Shown here: positions 12,209-23,392 of the stretch, piece after piece
Position numbering within the stretch: position 1 is the stretch's first letter
Layout: every line of letters starts with the position of its first letter
From: Globodera rostochiensis
Taxonomy: Eukaryota; Nematoda; Chromadorea; Rhabditida; Heteroderidae
Assembly (NCBI GenBank): GCA_018350325.1
Contig: JAEVLN010000003.1
Span: forward strand, 3,378,441-3,442,440
Direction of reading: 5' to 3'
DNA length: 64,000 nucleotides
Made by a program: the position numbers and the translations under genes
The notes under the pieces: model-generated
Told to the model about the DNA's origin: nothing
Database searches by the model: none
The model's input: the letters and a program-made list of their open reading frames with translations, nothing else

Positions 12209-12555
12209 ATGGAACAAGAGGAGAAACAAGAAAACCTATCGAAAGAGCTTTTAAGGCTCACTTCTTCTCTTAAGCACAATTTTACAGCGGCTGGGTCGGT
12301 GCTGAAGGATGACAATTTGGTAAGAAAATTCTTAGAGAAATTAATTAGCATTCTGTGAATTAAACTTTTAAGGCATTGGATGCTATGCAAAGGTTGGCTC
12401 TGTCCAATAAGGAGAATTTGATAAGGGAGAGGGGCCGACTTCGGCACCACACCTACCAGTCTTGCTTCAACTGCGTCATGATCATGACAGTAATTGTCGT
12501 CATTTGGTCCTTCATTGCGATGATCATTGTGATGCGGGTGTTCCCTAAAATTTGA
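12209..12555 (+). CDS. USE1-like SNARE, short form (97 aa)
   Basis: Exons 12209-12319 and 12373-12555, phase 0, intron 53 bp. The product is a tail-anchored SNARE resembling the C-terminal part of USE1 (p31), a Q-SNARE for Golgi-to-ER retrograde traffic. The SNARE stretch runs from ELLRLTSSLKHN through SVLKDDNLALDAMQ, then a basic linker with RGRLRHHTYQ, one hydrophobic helix (about residues 70-92) and a tail ending RVFPKI, like the family ending (I/L)R(I/L)(M/F)PK. USE1 is normally about 200-260 residues; the N-terminal part is missing here. Either upstream exons escaped me (an acceptor at 12185 allows an extension in frame) or this is a shortened copy. Confidence 0.75.
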
Positions 12556-12764
12556 CTTTATTCGCTGCAATAATGCTAATGTCTGTGATGGTCCTCAAGG
12601 TGTTATTTATTTGTTTATAAATAACTGAATTCTTAATTCAACATTAACCAGTGGCATTATTATTGAATATTTTAATCGCTTATTTTTCTTTGTTTTGGTT
12701 GGATGAAAAACACTTAATTCTGTGCCATTCCATTGCCTTGGACTTTGTTTCCGCAGATGGCAAA

Positions 12765-15371
12765 ATGAAAAATGTGCCGTTTGCCTTGTCGTTGCGTTTG
12801 AATGTCCTTTCGTTTTTGCGTTTTTATTCGCGGCGGTTTATGACTGCGCACCAGGCCTCGGTCGCATTGCGTCCTTTTTATTTCGCTGTCCACCCGGACA
12901 GATTTGCCCGAGAGCCGAATGTGCGCAATGGCAATGAGAAGGCGTTGCAGGTAATTGATTAGTTTTTGCTTTACTTTGGAAAAGGTTAGGTGTTCAACGG
13001 GTACCTCAACAGTCTCTTCCCGAGGCCAGTCGTCCATCAAACACCGGTCCAGGTTCGTAGGCTAATCTTCGAAAACACTAATGGTAATACTAAAGATGGT
13101 GCGCCCCCATTTTACAAAAAAAAAAATAAAATTAGTTTTCAAAGTCGGTTAAAAGATTTTTCTGGGGGTATTCGAGCGTGTAGAGTCTGAATCTGACCTC
13201 CATTTTGACCAATTTCGAATCCCGGACACAAATTCGAATAATTTTTTAATTCAAAAATTTTTAAAAATTCAATTTTACACAAAATCATTCAAAAAGCATG
13301 AATTCGATCATTACTTGTCTATTCGATGTAATTTCGTCTTTTTGAACAATCCCCTAAAAATCTTAATCGACTTTGAAAACAAATTTTATTTTAAAAATGG
13401 GGGGGCACCATCTTTAGTATTACCACACTAATATGTTTAGCAGGTTAATTTTTCGAATTCTTATTTTATTTTTCAGATTGATTTCATGGTTCGAGACAAA
13501 GATGACAACAAACTTAGGCGAATTCGCATATCTTTGTCCGGCGTTGATGTTGAGCAAATTGTCAGGTGAAAGGGCATTTTTTGATTGCATTTTATTGAGG
13601 GACCGGCGCCCAAAAAATCCGATCGCTGTCGAATATTCTAACGACAATAATCTAAAAAACGGGCGGGGGACAAATGCGAAAGTGTCCTCACTCTCTCAGT
13701 TTGAGCCCGTTGTTTGTCGACTTATGTTTAGGGTTTATGCTTTTATTTTGTTACAAAAATATATTAATCTGCTTTTTTTGCAGAACCACTTTGGAGTTGT
13801 GCGATTTGAGCACCGAAAATTTGCCGACCAAATCGAAGGATGCAACTGACGAGCCGTCCTCCTCGATGAAATGGTCAGCCTACGGGTTGGGCGAGGTGTG
13901 GCAGGATTTGCAGGAAAATGAGCGATTGCGAAGGCGGCAAACAGACCGCCCAATTAATGACCTTTTTTCCGGCATTGTCGTTAACAGAGAGCGCGCTTTG
14001 CAGCGGCTGGACAACCATCGGTGCATAATGGAACTGATTAGAGACGAAATCGAATATATTTGCTCAAGGACGGGGGCCGCTCAGGCAAAAACTTGGACAA
14101 AACCATCGGAATTTACTATTTTAATTAACAGATAATTTGGTTAATAAATTGGGACCAGTCGCACATGAGACGATGTTTGATGAACGTCCAGTCGATGATG
14201 GCCGACCAGGAAGCAAAGGAGGATGTTATCCACGCTCTGAATGGACGCAAATTGGTGTAAGAATTCAGTCCAATATTTTGATGGGACGGGGCTGAAAAAA
14301 ATTCGTTACTCATCGAATTTCCATTTCTTTGTTCTGCAAAATCTTTAAAATGCGATTCTTGCCACATTCTTATTCCAAAATGTGCATCTTTTCAGTTTTG
14401 GAAGGGGCTCCCACGTCTGTTGCGATGGATCTCTTCAGGTGGAATGCCAAATTTTCCTTATTTTTGCATATCGAATAATTTCAGTTTGGTGCCGATGATG
14501 CTACGGGCGCTTGGCAAAAAGTTTGCGTCGAATCGGCCGTTCGCCGTTTTGACGTGCGAAATTTGGAATTATTGATGGAAAGAGCGCGCGAATTGCTCGA
14601 TGGCGTTCTGCTGATTCGGAGACCCCACGAAAATGTGCTCAGTGCCATTCAGCAAATGCAAATTTTCATCGGAAAGTAAATTTTACTCTCAAATTAATGT
14701 CAAACCCTAGCTTTACAACAAACTCAATAATAGCTTATCCTCCAGGCAAAATTACATTTATTAAAATTCTTTTTGGAAGTTTTTGCATATTTTCAGAATT
14801 TGCTCACAGCCCAAAAATGAACGAGAAATTCTAAAAGGCCTTTTGTCCTCGGACATTGCCATGGAAGTTGTGAATTGCTATCAGGAATTGATGGTGGTTG
14901 AAGGATGCCTTCAGATTCCGTGCTGTGTGGAGTTTCCACCGCTCAAAAAGTTTATTGCCGCCAATGCCATTCAATCTCGACAGCTTCGACAAGAGCATTT
15001 CGAACGGAAGGTTCTTCGGGAGGGAAAGCACGGCGCATTTTTTTCAAAAAAAAACTCACGTTTATACATTTTTGTACGTGCCTGGTCTAATAGCTTTTAT
15101 TTGATGAACATTAATATTTTGATTGTTTTAGTGGCAATTGGAGTTGGCTAAGGACGCTTGTGTCAAAGCGCTGGCACTGTCCGAATTGACTTGGGATGAC
15201 AGTCTCCCGTTCGAAACGCTAAGAGTCTGCATGGAAAAACTGCGTCGGATTGGGCCGGAAAAAGCGGTTGAATTCACCCAGCTCAGCATTCACCTTTCGA
15301 ACAGTCCAAAAATCTTTGTGATGTTTAACGGACGCCTTTCAGTGCCAATCGGTTGGATCAAAGAACTATAA
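12765..15371 (+). CDS. TCAIM-like mitochondrial protein (483 aa), complete
   Basis: Homologue of TCAIM (T-cell activation inhibitor, mitochondrial; C3orf23), a conserved matrix protein of poorly known function. Exons: 12765-12950, 12990-13052, 13477-13565, 13784-14084, 14132-14256, 14396-14438, 14485-14675, 14797-15010, 15132-15371; every junction is in phase and the length is close to the human 496. The N-terminus is rich in Arg/Ser/Phe and lacks acids, fitting a mitochondrial presequence. Then comes ALRPFYFAVHPDRFAREP, as in TCAIM (ALRPFYFAVHPDFFG), TPVQIDFMVRD matching PTQLTFYVRE, and a C-terminus with GRLSVPIGWIKEL matching DLCIPWNWKN. Intron 14085-14131 has a GC donor (CAG/GCAAAA). Intron 2 carries a MITE. 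An upstream in-frame ATG at 12651 exists but lacks presequence character. Confidence 0.88.
13083..13424. mobile_element. MITE with about 30-bp TIRs and 8-bp target duplication
   Basis: A 342-bp element in TCAIM intron 2. The left end starts GGTAATACTAAAGATGGTGC and continues into a C run and ATTTT; the right end is its inverse. Both sides are flanked by ACACTAAT (13075-13082 and 13425-13432), an exact 8-bp target-site duplication. An 8-bp duplication is typical of hAT- and P-type transposases. No coding capacity is present. A diverged relative occurs near 56320. Confidence 0.9.
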
Positions 15372-16200
15372 TATACAGAACATTTCGGCATTTTTACATT
15401 TTGACTTAGTTTGAGCACCGTTTTGGTTTAATATTTAGCTCATACCCCGTTTGTACCTCTTAAATTACCAAATGTGTACAGATTTTCAACGTTTACCGGT
15501 GACTTTTTTAAAAAATGTTTTGTGGCCATTGTTTATTATTAATGGAAAACTAAAATGCTTAATTAATCAAATGAATAAATTGTTTATGTTCGTTTGTGTA
15601 ATCAACAATTTGAATATTTTTCAATCTAATTAAACAAATTCTCTGATTTTTAAAGTTCGATTGTTTTTGAAGCTTTTAGGAACTTATTATAGTAACACCA
15701 ATATCATCTACAAACTTCTTTAAACGACGCGCCAATTGGTCATCAATTTTAGGTTGGTTTTTGATTTTTGTTTATTTTGGGCGTTATGTTTTGCTTATTA
15801 GTCTGGCTAAAATAATATTTAAAAAGCGGTAAGTCCCAACTAATCCCGACGGCAACTGAACATTCTGTCCTTTTGGATTTATTTCCAAAGAATTCGGCTT
15901 CCATGTTTTGAAATATTCCTTTTGACTAAAGCAAGCTTATTGTGAATGTCGCTTTATCCCCTTCCATTGTACAAAAATGGGTTTTTGACACAATTTTATC
16001 TCATTTTGGAGAAAAAAAACTAGTTTGGCAACGAGATTTTAAATTTAATGATCATAAGTTGAAAGAATGGATGTTTTAAAATTGAAAAGCAGAAAATAAA
16101 TGAATCGTCATTTATGTGAAATAGCAGTGAATGTGAGCAAAATTCGTTGTTGTTCTTTCAATTTAAATGTGTCTGTTGGAGTTGTTTTGAGCGTCGTCCG
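15372..16200. other. Intergenic between convergent TCAIM and GPCR genes
   Basis: AT-rich 3' flanks of two genes transcribed towards each other. I see no exon, RNA gene or strong repeat. A plus-strand frame at 16100-16636 is the antisense shadow of the GPCR C-terminal exon. Confidence 0.6.
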
Positions 16201-18011
16201 TCACAAGAAGTACGTGTCGTTGGTGCTGGCTGCTGCTTGTCTCTCGGCCGACCCTTCGGTCAAAAGTACGGCTCTGCCTGTGGTGACCCTGTCTATTCGC
16301 CAGTCCATCTCGGCCATTTTGCTGCTGTTGTTGTTCAGCAATGTGTCCGATTCGTCGCTAAATGACTCTTCGCTGGCCAACTGTACCCGCGAGTCCACCG
16401 TTTCCTGTTCCGCGACTTTGCCCTCGCAAGTGGACGCCAACTCTGCCGTCACCGTAGTACTTCGCATGCACAGCATTCCTTCCGTGGACCTGCCGCCCGT
16501 CCCTTCCTCGTCGTATTTGGTGGTTGTCCATTCCGACTTGGCCCGTCTCAGCATTGGGCGGACGCCTGGTCCTCCCGCCCCGCCCCCACTGATGCCGTCC
16601 CCAGAACGTTTTGGCACATTGCGTATGAACGAGTAGAACTTGGGCGAGATGTAGTAGGCCTGTGGATGGGGTGCTGTGAATGAGCTATGTAGATCAGAAA
16701 CAAATTATTTGTTAGGTCGTTCCCCGCTACGCTTACCCTAAGGCATGGGAACTTCTGCATAAAAGTGATCCGATAGTCACTGGAGCATACACAGAAGATG
16801 TAAAATTGGGCGGAGTGATTCGTAATTTCCAAAAGGTTGGCCATCGCGCGGAAAATCTTAACATCTACAAATTGGAATCGAAAGTTAATCAAAAATTGAG
16901 ATTGCCTGATAGTCCAGTCGCTTCTTAACCGTCTCGTTGATGAACAGCAAATTGATGGCAGCCGGAATGTTGCATACAAAAAACTAAGACAGAACGTTTT
17001 GATCGTTTTGTTAAGGAAAAATGGCAGTACCATCACAGCAATACCACCCAATATATACAGCAATGTGTCATCACGGGCAATGGTTGTTTGGTCTCGGTTC
17101 CGTAGCCGATTGAACATTTTTTGTCGGCGTCGAAAAGCTACCATGATTTGAGAGTTGAGTACGAAGAGGATGACAATCGGAAGGAAACGGAGCAACCCTT
17201 CCCTGGTCCACTTGTAGATCTGCACTGATCAACATTTTCCTCCAGTTTAGTTCATTCGAACGCACTTGCCATCCCACTGTCTTTGACACGGCACTGTCGT
17301 CCGGGTAATAGAACACTTCGCCGTTTGGTGCTTCACTTCTGTTCACACTGTACCGTCCAATCCCATACGGTATGTAGAAAACTGCGGGCACTAAATACGC
17401 CACTATAATGGCCTTCAACGCGCGCTGAGGCGAATTCCACACGCGGAAATGCAGTGGAAACACAACAGACACGTAACGTTCCAGACTCAGCGCGACTACA
17501 ATCAGCACACCCGTTGAAAGTGTCCAATTGATGAACTTGAGAAAGGAAAATTCAATAAGAAAATGCTGGTACTGACCGATAGCATTATATGAGCTTGGTA
17601 GAACCCGAACATGGGGTGCCTGTCAATGGGCAGACCGACGACCTCCTTGAGCACCTCGAAGCTGGCGAACACAAGCACGAAACACATGCATAGCAGATCA
17701 GCGATGGCCAAGGCACGCAGATACATATATGAGACAGCCCGAAGTCGAGGACTGGCTAATGTGATCACGTTCATCAGGTTGCCAATGATGCCCAGCACGC
17801 AGACCGCTGGGAGGATGTAGCAGTAGGCTATCATTTTGATGGTTTTGATGTTGTCGCGGGAGGCGGTGGAAGTTAATGAAGTGGAAGAAGGCAACAACAG
17901 CATGGAAGAGTTTGTAGATGGGGCCAAGGACGGCACGAGTGTAGTAGAGACTTGGTGGAGAAGAGCCGACACGTCCAACAGCGGGATTGAATTGTTGTTG
18001 TGCATCAACAT
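16201..18011 (-). CDS. Class A neuropeptide-receptor-like GPCR (516 aa)
   Basis: Exons complement(16201..16659, 16737..16856, 16906..16983, 17031..17219, 17266..17535, 17577..18011); all phases fit. Seven membrane segments are recognisable: TM1 with GIIGNLMNVITL, TM2 with RALAIADLLCM, TM3 ending LSLERYVSVVFPLHF (ERY in place of DRY), TM4 around AYLVPAVFYIPYG, TM5 RFLPIVILFVLN, TM6 GGIAVMFFVCNIPAAINLL, TM7 with NHSAQFYIFCVC in the NPxxY position. This matches the FMRFamide/myosuppressin-type receptor group of nematodes in style, but the ligand cannot be named. The extracellular N-terminus is Ser/Thr/Asn-rich (about 55 residues); the 150-residue C-terminal tail is Ser/Thr-rich. Intron 16905-16857 is modelled with a GC donor. 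Confidence 0.82.
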
Positions 18012-18308
18012 CTCCTCTGAATGGGAGTAAATTTGGCTGGTTCTGTTAAAATAAATTTGAGAAGTCTGAGTTCAGCTAAATTTAAGGAGGGGAGGAAGAG
18101 ATGTTGTGGTTGGCACGCCAGCCTGGGATGGACCCTTTCCGGAAAGAAAGGCTGAAGCCAAGTTAACCAACCGGGAAAGGATTTCTTCCGTTTCTTTCTT
18201 AAAAAACGAATCTGGCATTAAATTTGAATTTACTTGCATTTGACAAAATATGTACAGTTAATGGGTCTTCCGTCGGATGGCAAAATTATTGTGTATTTTA
18301 ATTAAAAG

Positions 18309-21300
18309 ATGACAGAAGAGGAAAACGAGGTCGGACTTCCACAGAAAGGCATCAACATGATCATCAAGGACGCCCTTCCGGACATGCGCATTGCTAACGA
18401 AACGCGCGAGCTGCTCAATCAGTGCTGCGTGGAGTTTGTCCGGCACATTTCGCGCGAGGCGCAGCATATCTCCTCGAAGGACCAACGGAAGACGATTTAC
18501 CACGACCATGTGCAGAAAGGTGGGCATTTCCGTCGGAGGTCTAATGGCCCTTTTGGACACAACGCCATTCCACTTCTGGTTGAGGAGATTTTTGAACGTA
18601 ATTGGGAGGGATTTAGCGGGGGGGGGGCGATGGGACAACCGTCGAGAGAGCGGAAGGTCGGGAGGGGGGGGGGGTCTTTGCTGCCTGCCGATGAGGGGCA
18701 ATTCATTCCCGCCCGCGGGGCTTCGAAACCCCTCAGGGAATTTGGTCGGAGATGCGCCCTCCCCCGGCGGCCCCTCCCCCGGCAGCCCCTCCCCCGGCGG
18801 CCCCTCCCCCGGCGGCCCCTCCCCCCTCTACACTTTACTCACTCACCACATTTATCGCCCTCCCGTCGAATCCACGAAAAAGAACCACCACCAAAGACCA
18901 AATAATCTCAATGTTAATCGCATTTCAGAAAACATTTATTCACTCTTCGAATTTATTTCTCAAAATTGGCTTCAATTTTGGCTCCATTTCATGTCTCGAT
19001 TTTTATCCCCTTTTGTCAATTGATTTTTAATATTATTTAAATGCGAAAAACTAATATAAAACCAAACAAAGAGAGGGGGGGGGGGAGAGACTCTTTGCTT
19101 TAGGAAGTTCGTATTTTAATTAAAAGAATTTTAATCGACTTTAAGTCCCATTTTTAGCAAAGCACCAAATCCAATTCAGATAATCCCTTCCCATTTTAGC
19201 ACTTAAAAATCTCGGGTTTCCGCGTGAGTATGTGGACGCAGCCAATTCCGTGCTGGGCGAGTGCAAAATTGCGGCTGAAAAGCGCCTGAAGCGCAAAAAT
19301 TCGCGGTTGGACAAATGCGGTATTCCCGAGGAACAATTATGGCAAATGCAGCAACAACTGATCGAGAAGGTAGGCGGTCGAAAGAATGGGCAAAGAGCGA
19401 TTGATTTTAGTAAAGATTTGGGTTGGGGTGGAGAAACAGAGGGGGGGGGGGGGAGAGAGTACCGGAAGAGATTATCTCTGTCATATGCTGGCGCATTAAA
19501 AGTCAATTTATGCAGTTTTTACTGACTTTTGGTCCCGCCCGCCTTTTGTCCCATACTGGGAGGGGAGGGGTGAGGGAGTCAAATTGTAAGCGACGACTTA
19601 GTTCAGTGACGAAAAAATGGGAGAATGGAGACGGATTCATTTTTTTTTGTTGAATTTGATAGTGCTCAAAGGGATGTGATGGGGATATGGATGAGGGGAG
19701 GGGGGGAGGGGGGGGATTAAATGGATTTGTATAATCCATGCCAATTATTGTTGCAGAGTAGAACAATTCATTAAACCTCAGAGAAAACGATGAAATGCTG
19801 CTAGGAAATATGGCCAAAGAGTAATTAAGCGGCGGTGGGGGGAAGGAGGGGGGTGAATGGATGGAACGGACGGGCGTTTGTTTTATATATTTACGGGTAT
19901 TTGTAGTTGACCTAAGGACGTGAAGTTATTAAAACTGTGTGAAAGATTGGTTTAAGACACTATCAATGGGAGATAAATTGTTTAAAGCTTTGTAACGGAG
20001 TTTTGTAAGGCTAATTAGCAAACTCCGCCTTCGTGGGGGTACTTGGGGAGTGAGTGAATGTGTGGGGTCGGCTTTCGGGGACGGCCATTAATGCAAATAT
20101 TCTCTGTTGTGTACCCCCCTCAACAACAACTCCAACGACTTCACTTCCATTTTCCCACGGGAAGACAATACGACGACGCCTTGGGGGAGGGGGGGGGGGA
20201 GGGATATTTGCTAACGGTCTGGAGAGGCTCTCAACAAAAGTTCGATTCGTTCGTTAATTCCCACGATGCATCAAAAAAAAACGCGCTGTTTTGTTTTAAT
20301 CCGTGAGCCTTTTAAAACTGTCCAGACGCATTGGACGTAAAAGTCTCTGCGTTTTTTGAGAAATTCTGGGGAAAAAGGTGCAGCGGGAAGAGAGAATTTG
20401 CATCAATTTCCGGCTTTTAACCAAGAGCAAATAAAAAAACGTCAACCACCCGTAAAAGGCTTTTGATTCACTCACCGCCATTTTGAGGGACAACAAAATC
20501 CGTGTTGTACAGCTTGTGGTGGTTGTGGTGGTGGTGTTTTGTGTGCTGTTGTTGTGGGTATGGCTGGTAGTTGTTGTTGTTGGTGCTGTCGGTGTCGTCG
20601 TCCATCAGCGACGCGACAAATTCGTCCCGCATTTGCAGCAGTCCGTAATTTTCGTTGAAGTTGTTGTCGTCGTCCGCACTTGTTGTCTTCAGAACATCGT
20701 CCCCATATTCGTCAGTTGGGAGCTGTAAGTACTCCCGTCGACGGTAAGTGGGTATGGTTTTGGTCATCGTTTTGAACAAATAATGATGCAAGTCGATCTG
20801 CGAGATGTGTACATAAATTGTACTCTGGTGCGAATGTTCACTTATCGTCGGAAGTGCCTCGAAATTCACTTCCCCCCCCCCCCGTTTTCCGTTGACGAAA
20901 GTGAAATGGGATGCTTTGTGTTTGAGGAGAGGGGGGGGGGGGGGGGGTGCTGAAAGTGTGGCAGATGGAAGGGAGGAAAGCTAAAGAGCCCCCCCCCTTC
21001 CCCCTCTTTCCCATTCTCATCTGACTTCTCCAAATAAGCACTTTCCCGTCGGCTTAACGCATATTTGTTGCTGTGTCCATATCGGCTTCTTCCTCTCATC
21101 ACCCCCCCCCCCACTTTCGGCGATTTGTTTGGTTATGTTGAAAATGGCATTAGGCATTCTTCGAAGAAAATTTGAGCTTCGGGAAGAATAATTTTAGCAA
21201 AATCTTTGGAAGGATGGGGACTGAGACACATATATTATGTGAACGATAGCATCCGGGTGGATTTTATGGGACGGATTGGGGGGGGGGACAGAGAGGTTGC

Positions 21301-22509
21301 TGCGGGGGATTCGGTCGGCATGAATAAATAGTACAATGGGGAGAAGATGGGGCATTTGGCATTCCATGCCGCGCTAAGCTAAATTACATATGCACATATG
21401 TTGGAACAACTATCGGCCCGATTTTTCCGTCATTACCTTTTTCCCATCAAAAAACTTCTATTAAACTTTTGTTCTGGTGTTTTGTCCGATAGGCCCAGCC
21501 TTCCTTTACAAAGGCATCTTCCATTCTAACAAAAACACTCGCTATTTCACTATATCCGTTGACCCCCCCGACCCCTCCCCCTCCCCCTCCCCCCCTCCCC
21601 CCTCTCCCCCCCCCCTCCCCCCCTCTCCCTCCCCCCTCTCCCTCCCCCCTCTCCCTCCCCCTCTCCCTCCCCCCTCTCCCTCCCCCCTCTCCCTCCCCCC
21701 TCTCCCTCCCCCCTCTCCTCCCCCCTCTCCCTCCCCCTCTCCCTCCCCCCTCTCCCCCCCCCCTCCTTGAGAGGCTAATGAGAGCTTTTCTTCTTCTTCA
21801 CCCAGTGTCAAAATCACAAGAGCAGATAAACACAATGTCGTCCCCAATTTTGGGTGGATGTAAAAAGAAGTTGGCATTAGTTTTGTTTGGATTGTGAAAA
21901 GGGGGAGAGATGTGGAGGCAGAAAGGCCAGCTGATAATTAAACTCCGTTAATTTATTGGGCTTTGAAAAAGTCCAAATTTTTAAGTGGTCAGTCTTCAAT
22001 GATTACGGAGGAAAAGTATGAAAATTTTACGGGAAATTCAAAGCAACTCAAATAACTCCACTTCTAGCAAATGGCAAATTGGGACAAACAATATAATTGT
22101 GCCAATTTGATCGTCCGTCACCCATACGATTACGACCATTCGCTCATTCATTCGTTTAAATCCCACGAGTAAAAGGAAGTCCGGGGTCGCTAATTACCTT
22201 GCGTCTTGTCCCGTCCATAAGTTTATTTGCTTCCAAATTTTTGTTTTTTAGGCCCGACGGGAGGAGGCGGAGAAGCAGGCGGCCAATATGGGCGTTGAAG
22301 GCCAAATGCCCCCGGCGATGATGATGATGATATCCGCCGCAGGGGGCGATGGCGCCACCGCGCATTCATTCGCTTTTACTGCTCCCCCACCACCGGCCGT
22401 TCCGTTGGACCCACACCTGGAACGGATGTTCATCCAACAACAGCAACATTCCGCCGGAGGGGGACGGCAACGCGAGGAGGACGAGGAGGAGGAAAATTAC
22501 GATGTTTGA
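18309..22509 (+). CDS. dr1: NC2-beta / DR1 transcription repressor subunit (212 aa)
   Basis: Exons 18309-18519, 19200-19369, 22252-22509; phases 1 and 0 fit. DR1 pairs with DRAP1 (NC2-alpha) through a histone fold and represses TBP-dependent initiation. Visible family features: GLPQKGINMIIKDALPDMR, ANETRELLNQCCVEFVRHIS, KTIYHDHVQ, then across the junction KALKNLGF, and ECKIAAEKRLKRKNSRLD, GIPEEQLWQMQQQL. The third exon is a divergent low-complexity tail (Met run, Pro run, acidic end EEDEEEENYDV); human DR1 also ends in an acidic run. Intron 1 is 680 bp with G runs; intron 2 is 2.9 kb and holds homopolymer arrays and a possible nested exon. Confidence 0.92.
20476..20767 (-). CDS. Candidate nested exon in DR1 intron 2
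   Basis: An open minus-strand stretch from ATG at 20767 reads TKTIPTYRRREYLQLPTDEYG, then acidic and Asn/Gln/His-rich sequence, and stops being open just after a consensus donor (GGCG/GTGAGT at 20476-20471). The frame also remains open upstream to 20869. Balanced composition in its first 60 residues and the donor favour a real exon of a gene nested in the intron. No partner exon or family was recognised, so it could be chance. Confidence 0.35.
21556..21770 (+). repeat. CCCTCTCC polypyrimidine array
   Basis: About 210 bp of CCCCCTCTCCCT-type repeats in DR1 intron 2. Both strands are open and give Pro/Ser or Gly/Glu pseudo-proteins; not coding. Confidence 0.9.
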
Positions 22510-22789
22510 CACCACCAGGGGGCAGGAAGACGACGCTTCACTGAGATGAGATTGGGCTGCTCGGCTCTCTCGAAACCATTAAATCACAAATATCATCAAA
22601 GTCCGCGATCTCTCAATATTTCTATCCTTCCCTTTGTTTGACGAGCTTTTTCACATTTTTTTGTAATGGGTGCGTTTTGTCGTTTTTGTTCTTTTAAAAC
22701 AATTCAATTTATTCAAAATAGAAATAAGGCGGCAATGAATACACTCATCAGCTGTTTATATGTAATAATTCGTTCTTTGCATTTTAAGA

Positions 22790-22975
22790 TTGGTTGTGCC
22801 GGGGGGGGGAGGGTATGTTAAGGTTGGTTGTGCCGGGGGGGGGGAGGGTATGTTAAGGTTGGTTGTGCCGGGGGGGGGAGGGTATGTTAAGGTTGGTTGT
22901 GCCGGGGGGGGAGGAGCTGGTTTGTCCTCATTATGTTAAGATTGGTTGTGCCGGGGGGGGGAGGGGAGCTGATTT
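22790..22975 (+). repeat. About 38-bp tandem repeat with G runs
   Basis: Five imperfect copies of a unit of the form GGTTGGTTGTGCC, then G8-G10, AGGGTATGTTAA. It lies 3' of DR1, between convergent DR1 and ajm-1. Confidence 0.9.
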
Positions 22976-23392
22976 GTTCTCCTCATTTCAAATAATGTAA
23001 AATGATATTTTGGGTGTGTGGGTGGCAAATAATGAGAGTTTCCTCAGATATTTGATTATAACGAGGGGAAAGCCGGGGAAAGTTCTCGGGAATTGAGTCG
23101 GTTGGTTTGCGATACGATAAATTACGTTATTATGTGAAATAATCGGATTATTTTGAAGATGGAGAACGTTTTCTTAGGGCACAATTAAATGCTTACACCA
23201 AAGCGTTGACTTGAACATTTGTATTGATGCGAAAGCTTTTGCATGAGAAGATGAAGTTGGCATTCAGAATTGTCACTTTGGACAGTAAATGTTTCGAAGG
23301 ACAAGGGACGGTTAGAAGGGGACGACTTGACGTGTTTGAGGTGTGGCAGTGGCTTCAATTCGCTTGGCATCAAGTCCATTGTGCCATCGTCG

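Noticed and set aside
16100..16636. Plus-strand 178-residue ORF
   Set aside because: Antisense shadow of the GPCR C-terminal exon, which has splice phase and membrane-protein context.
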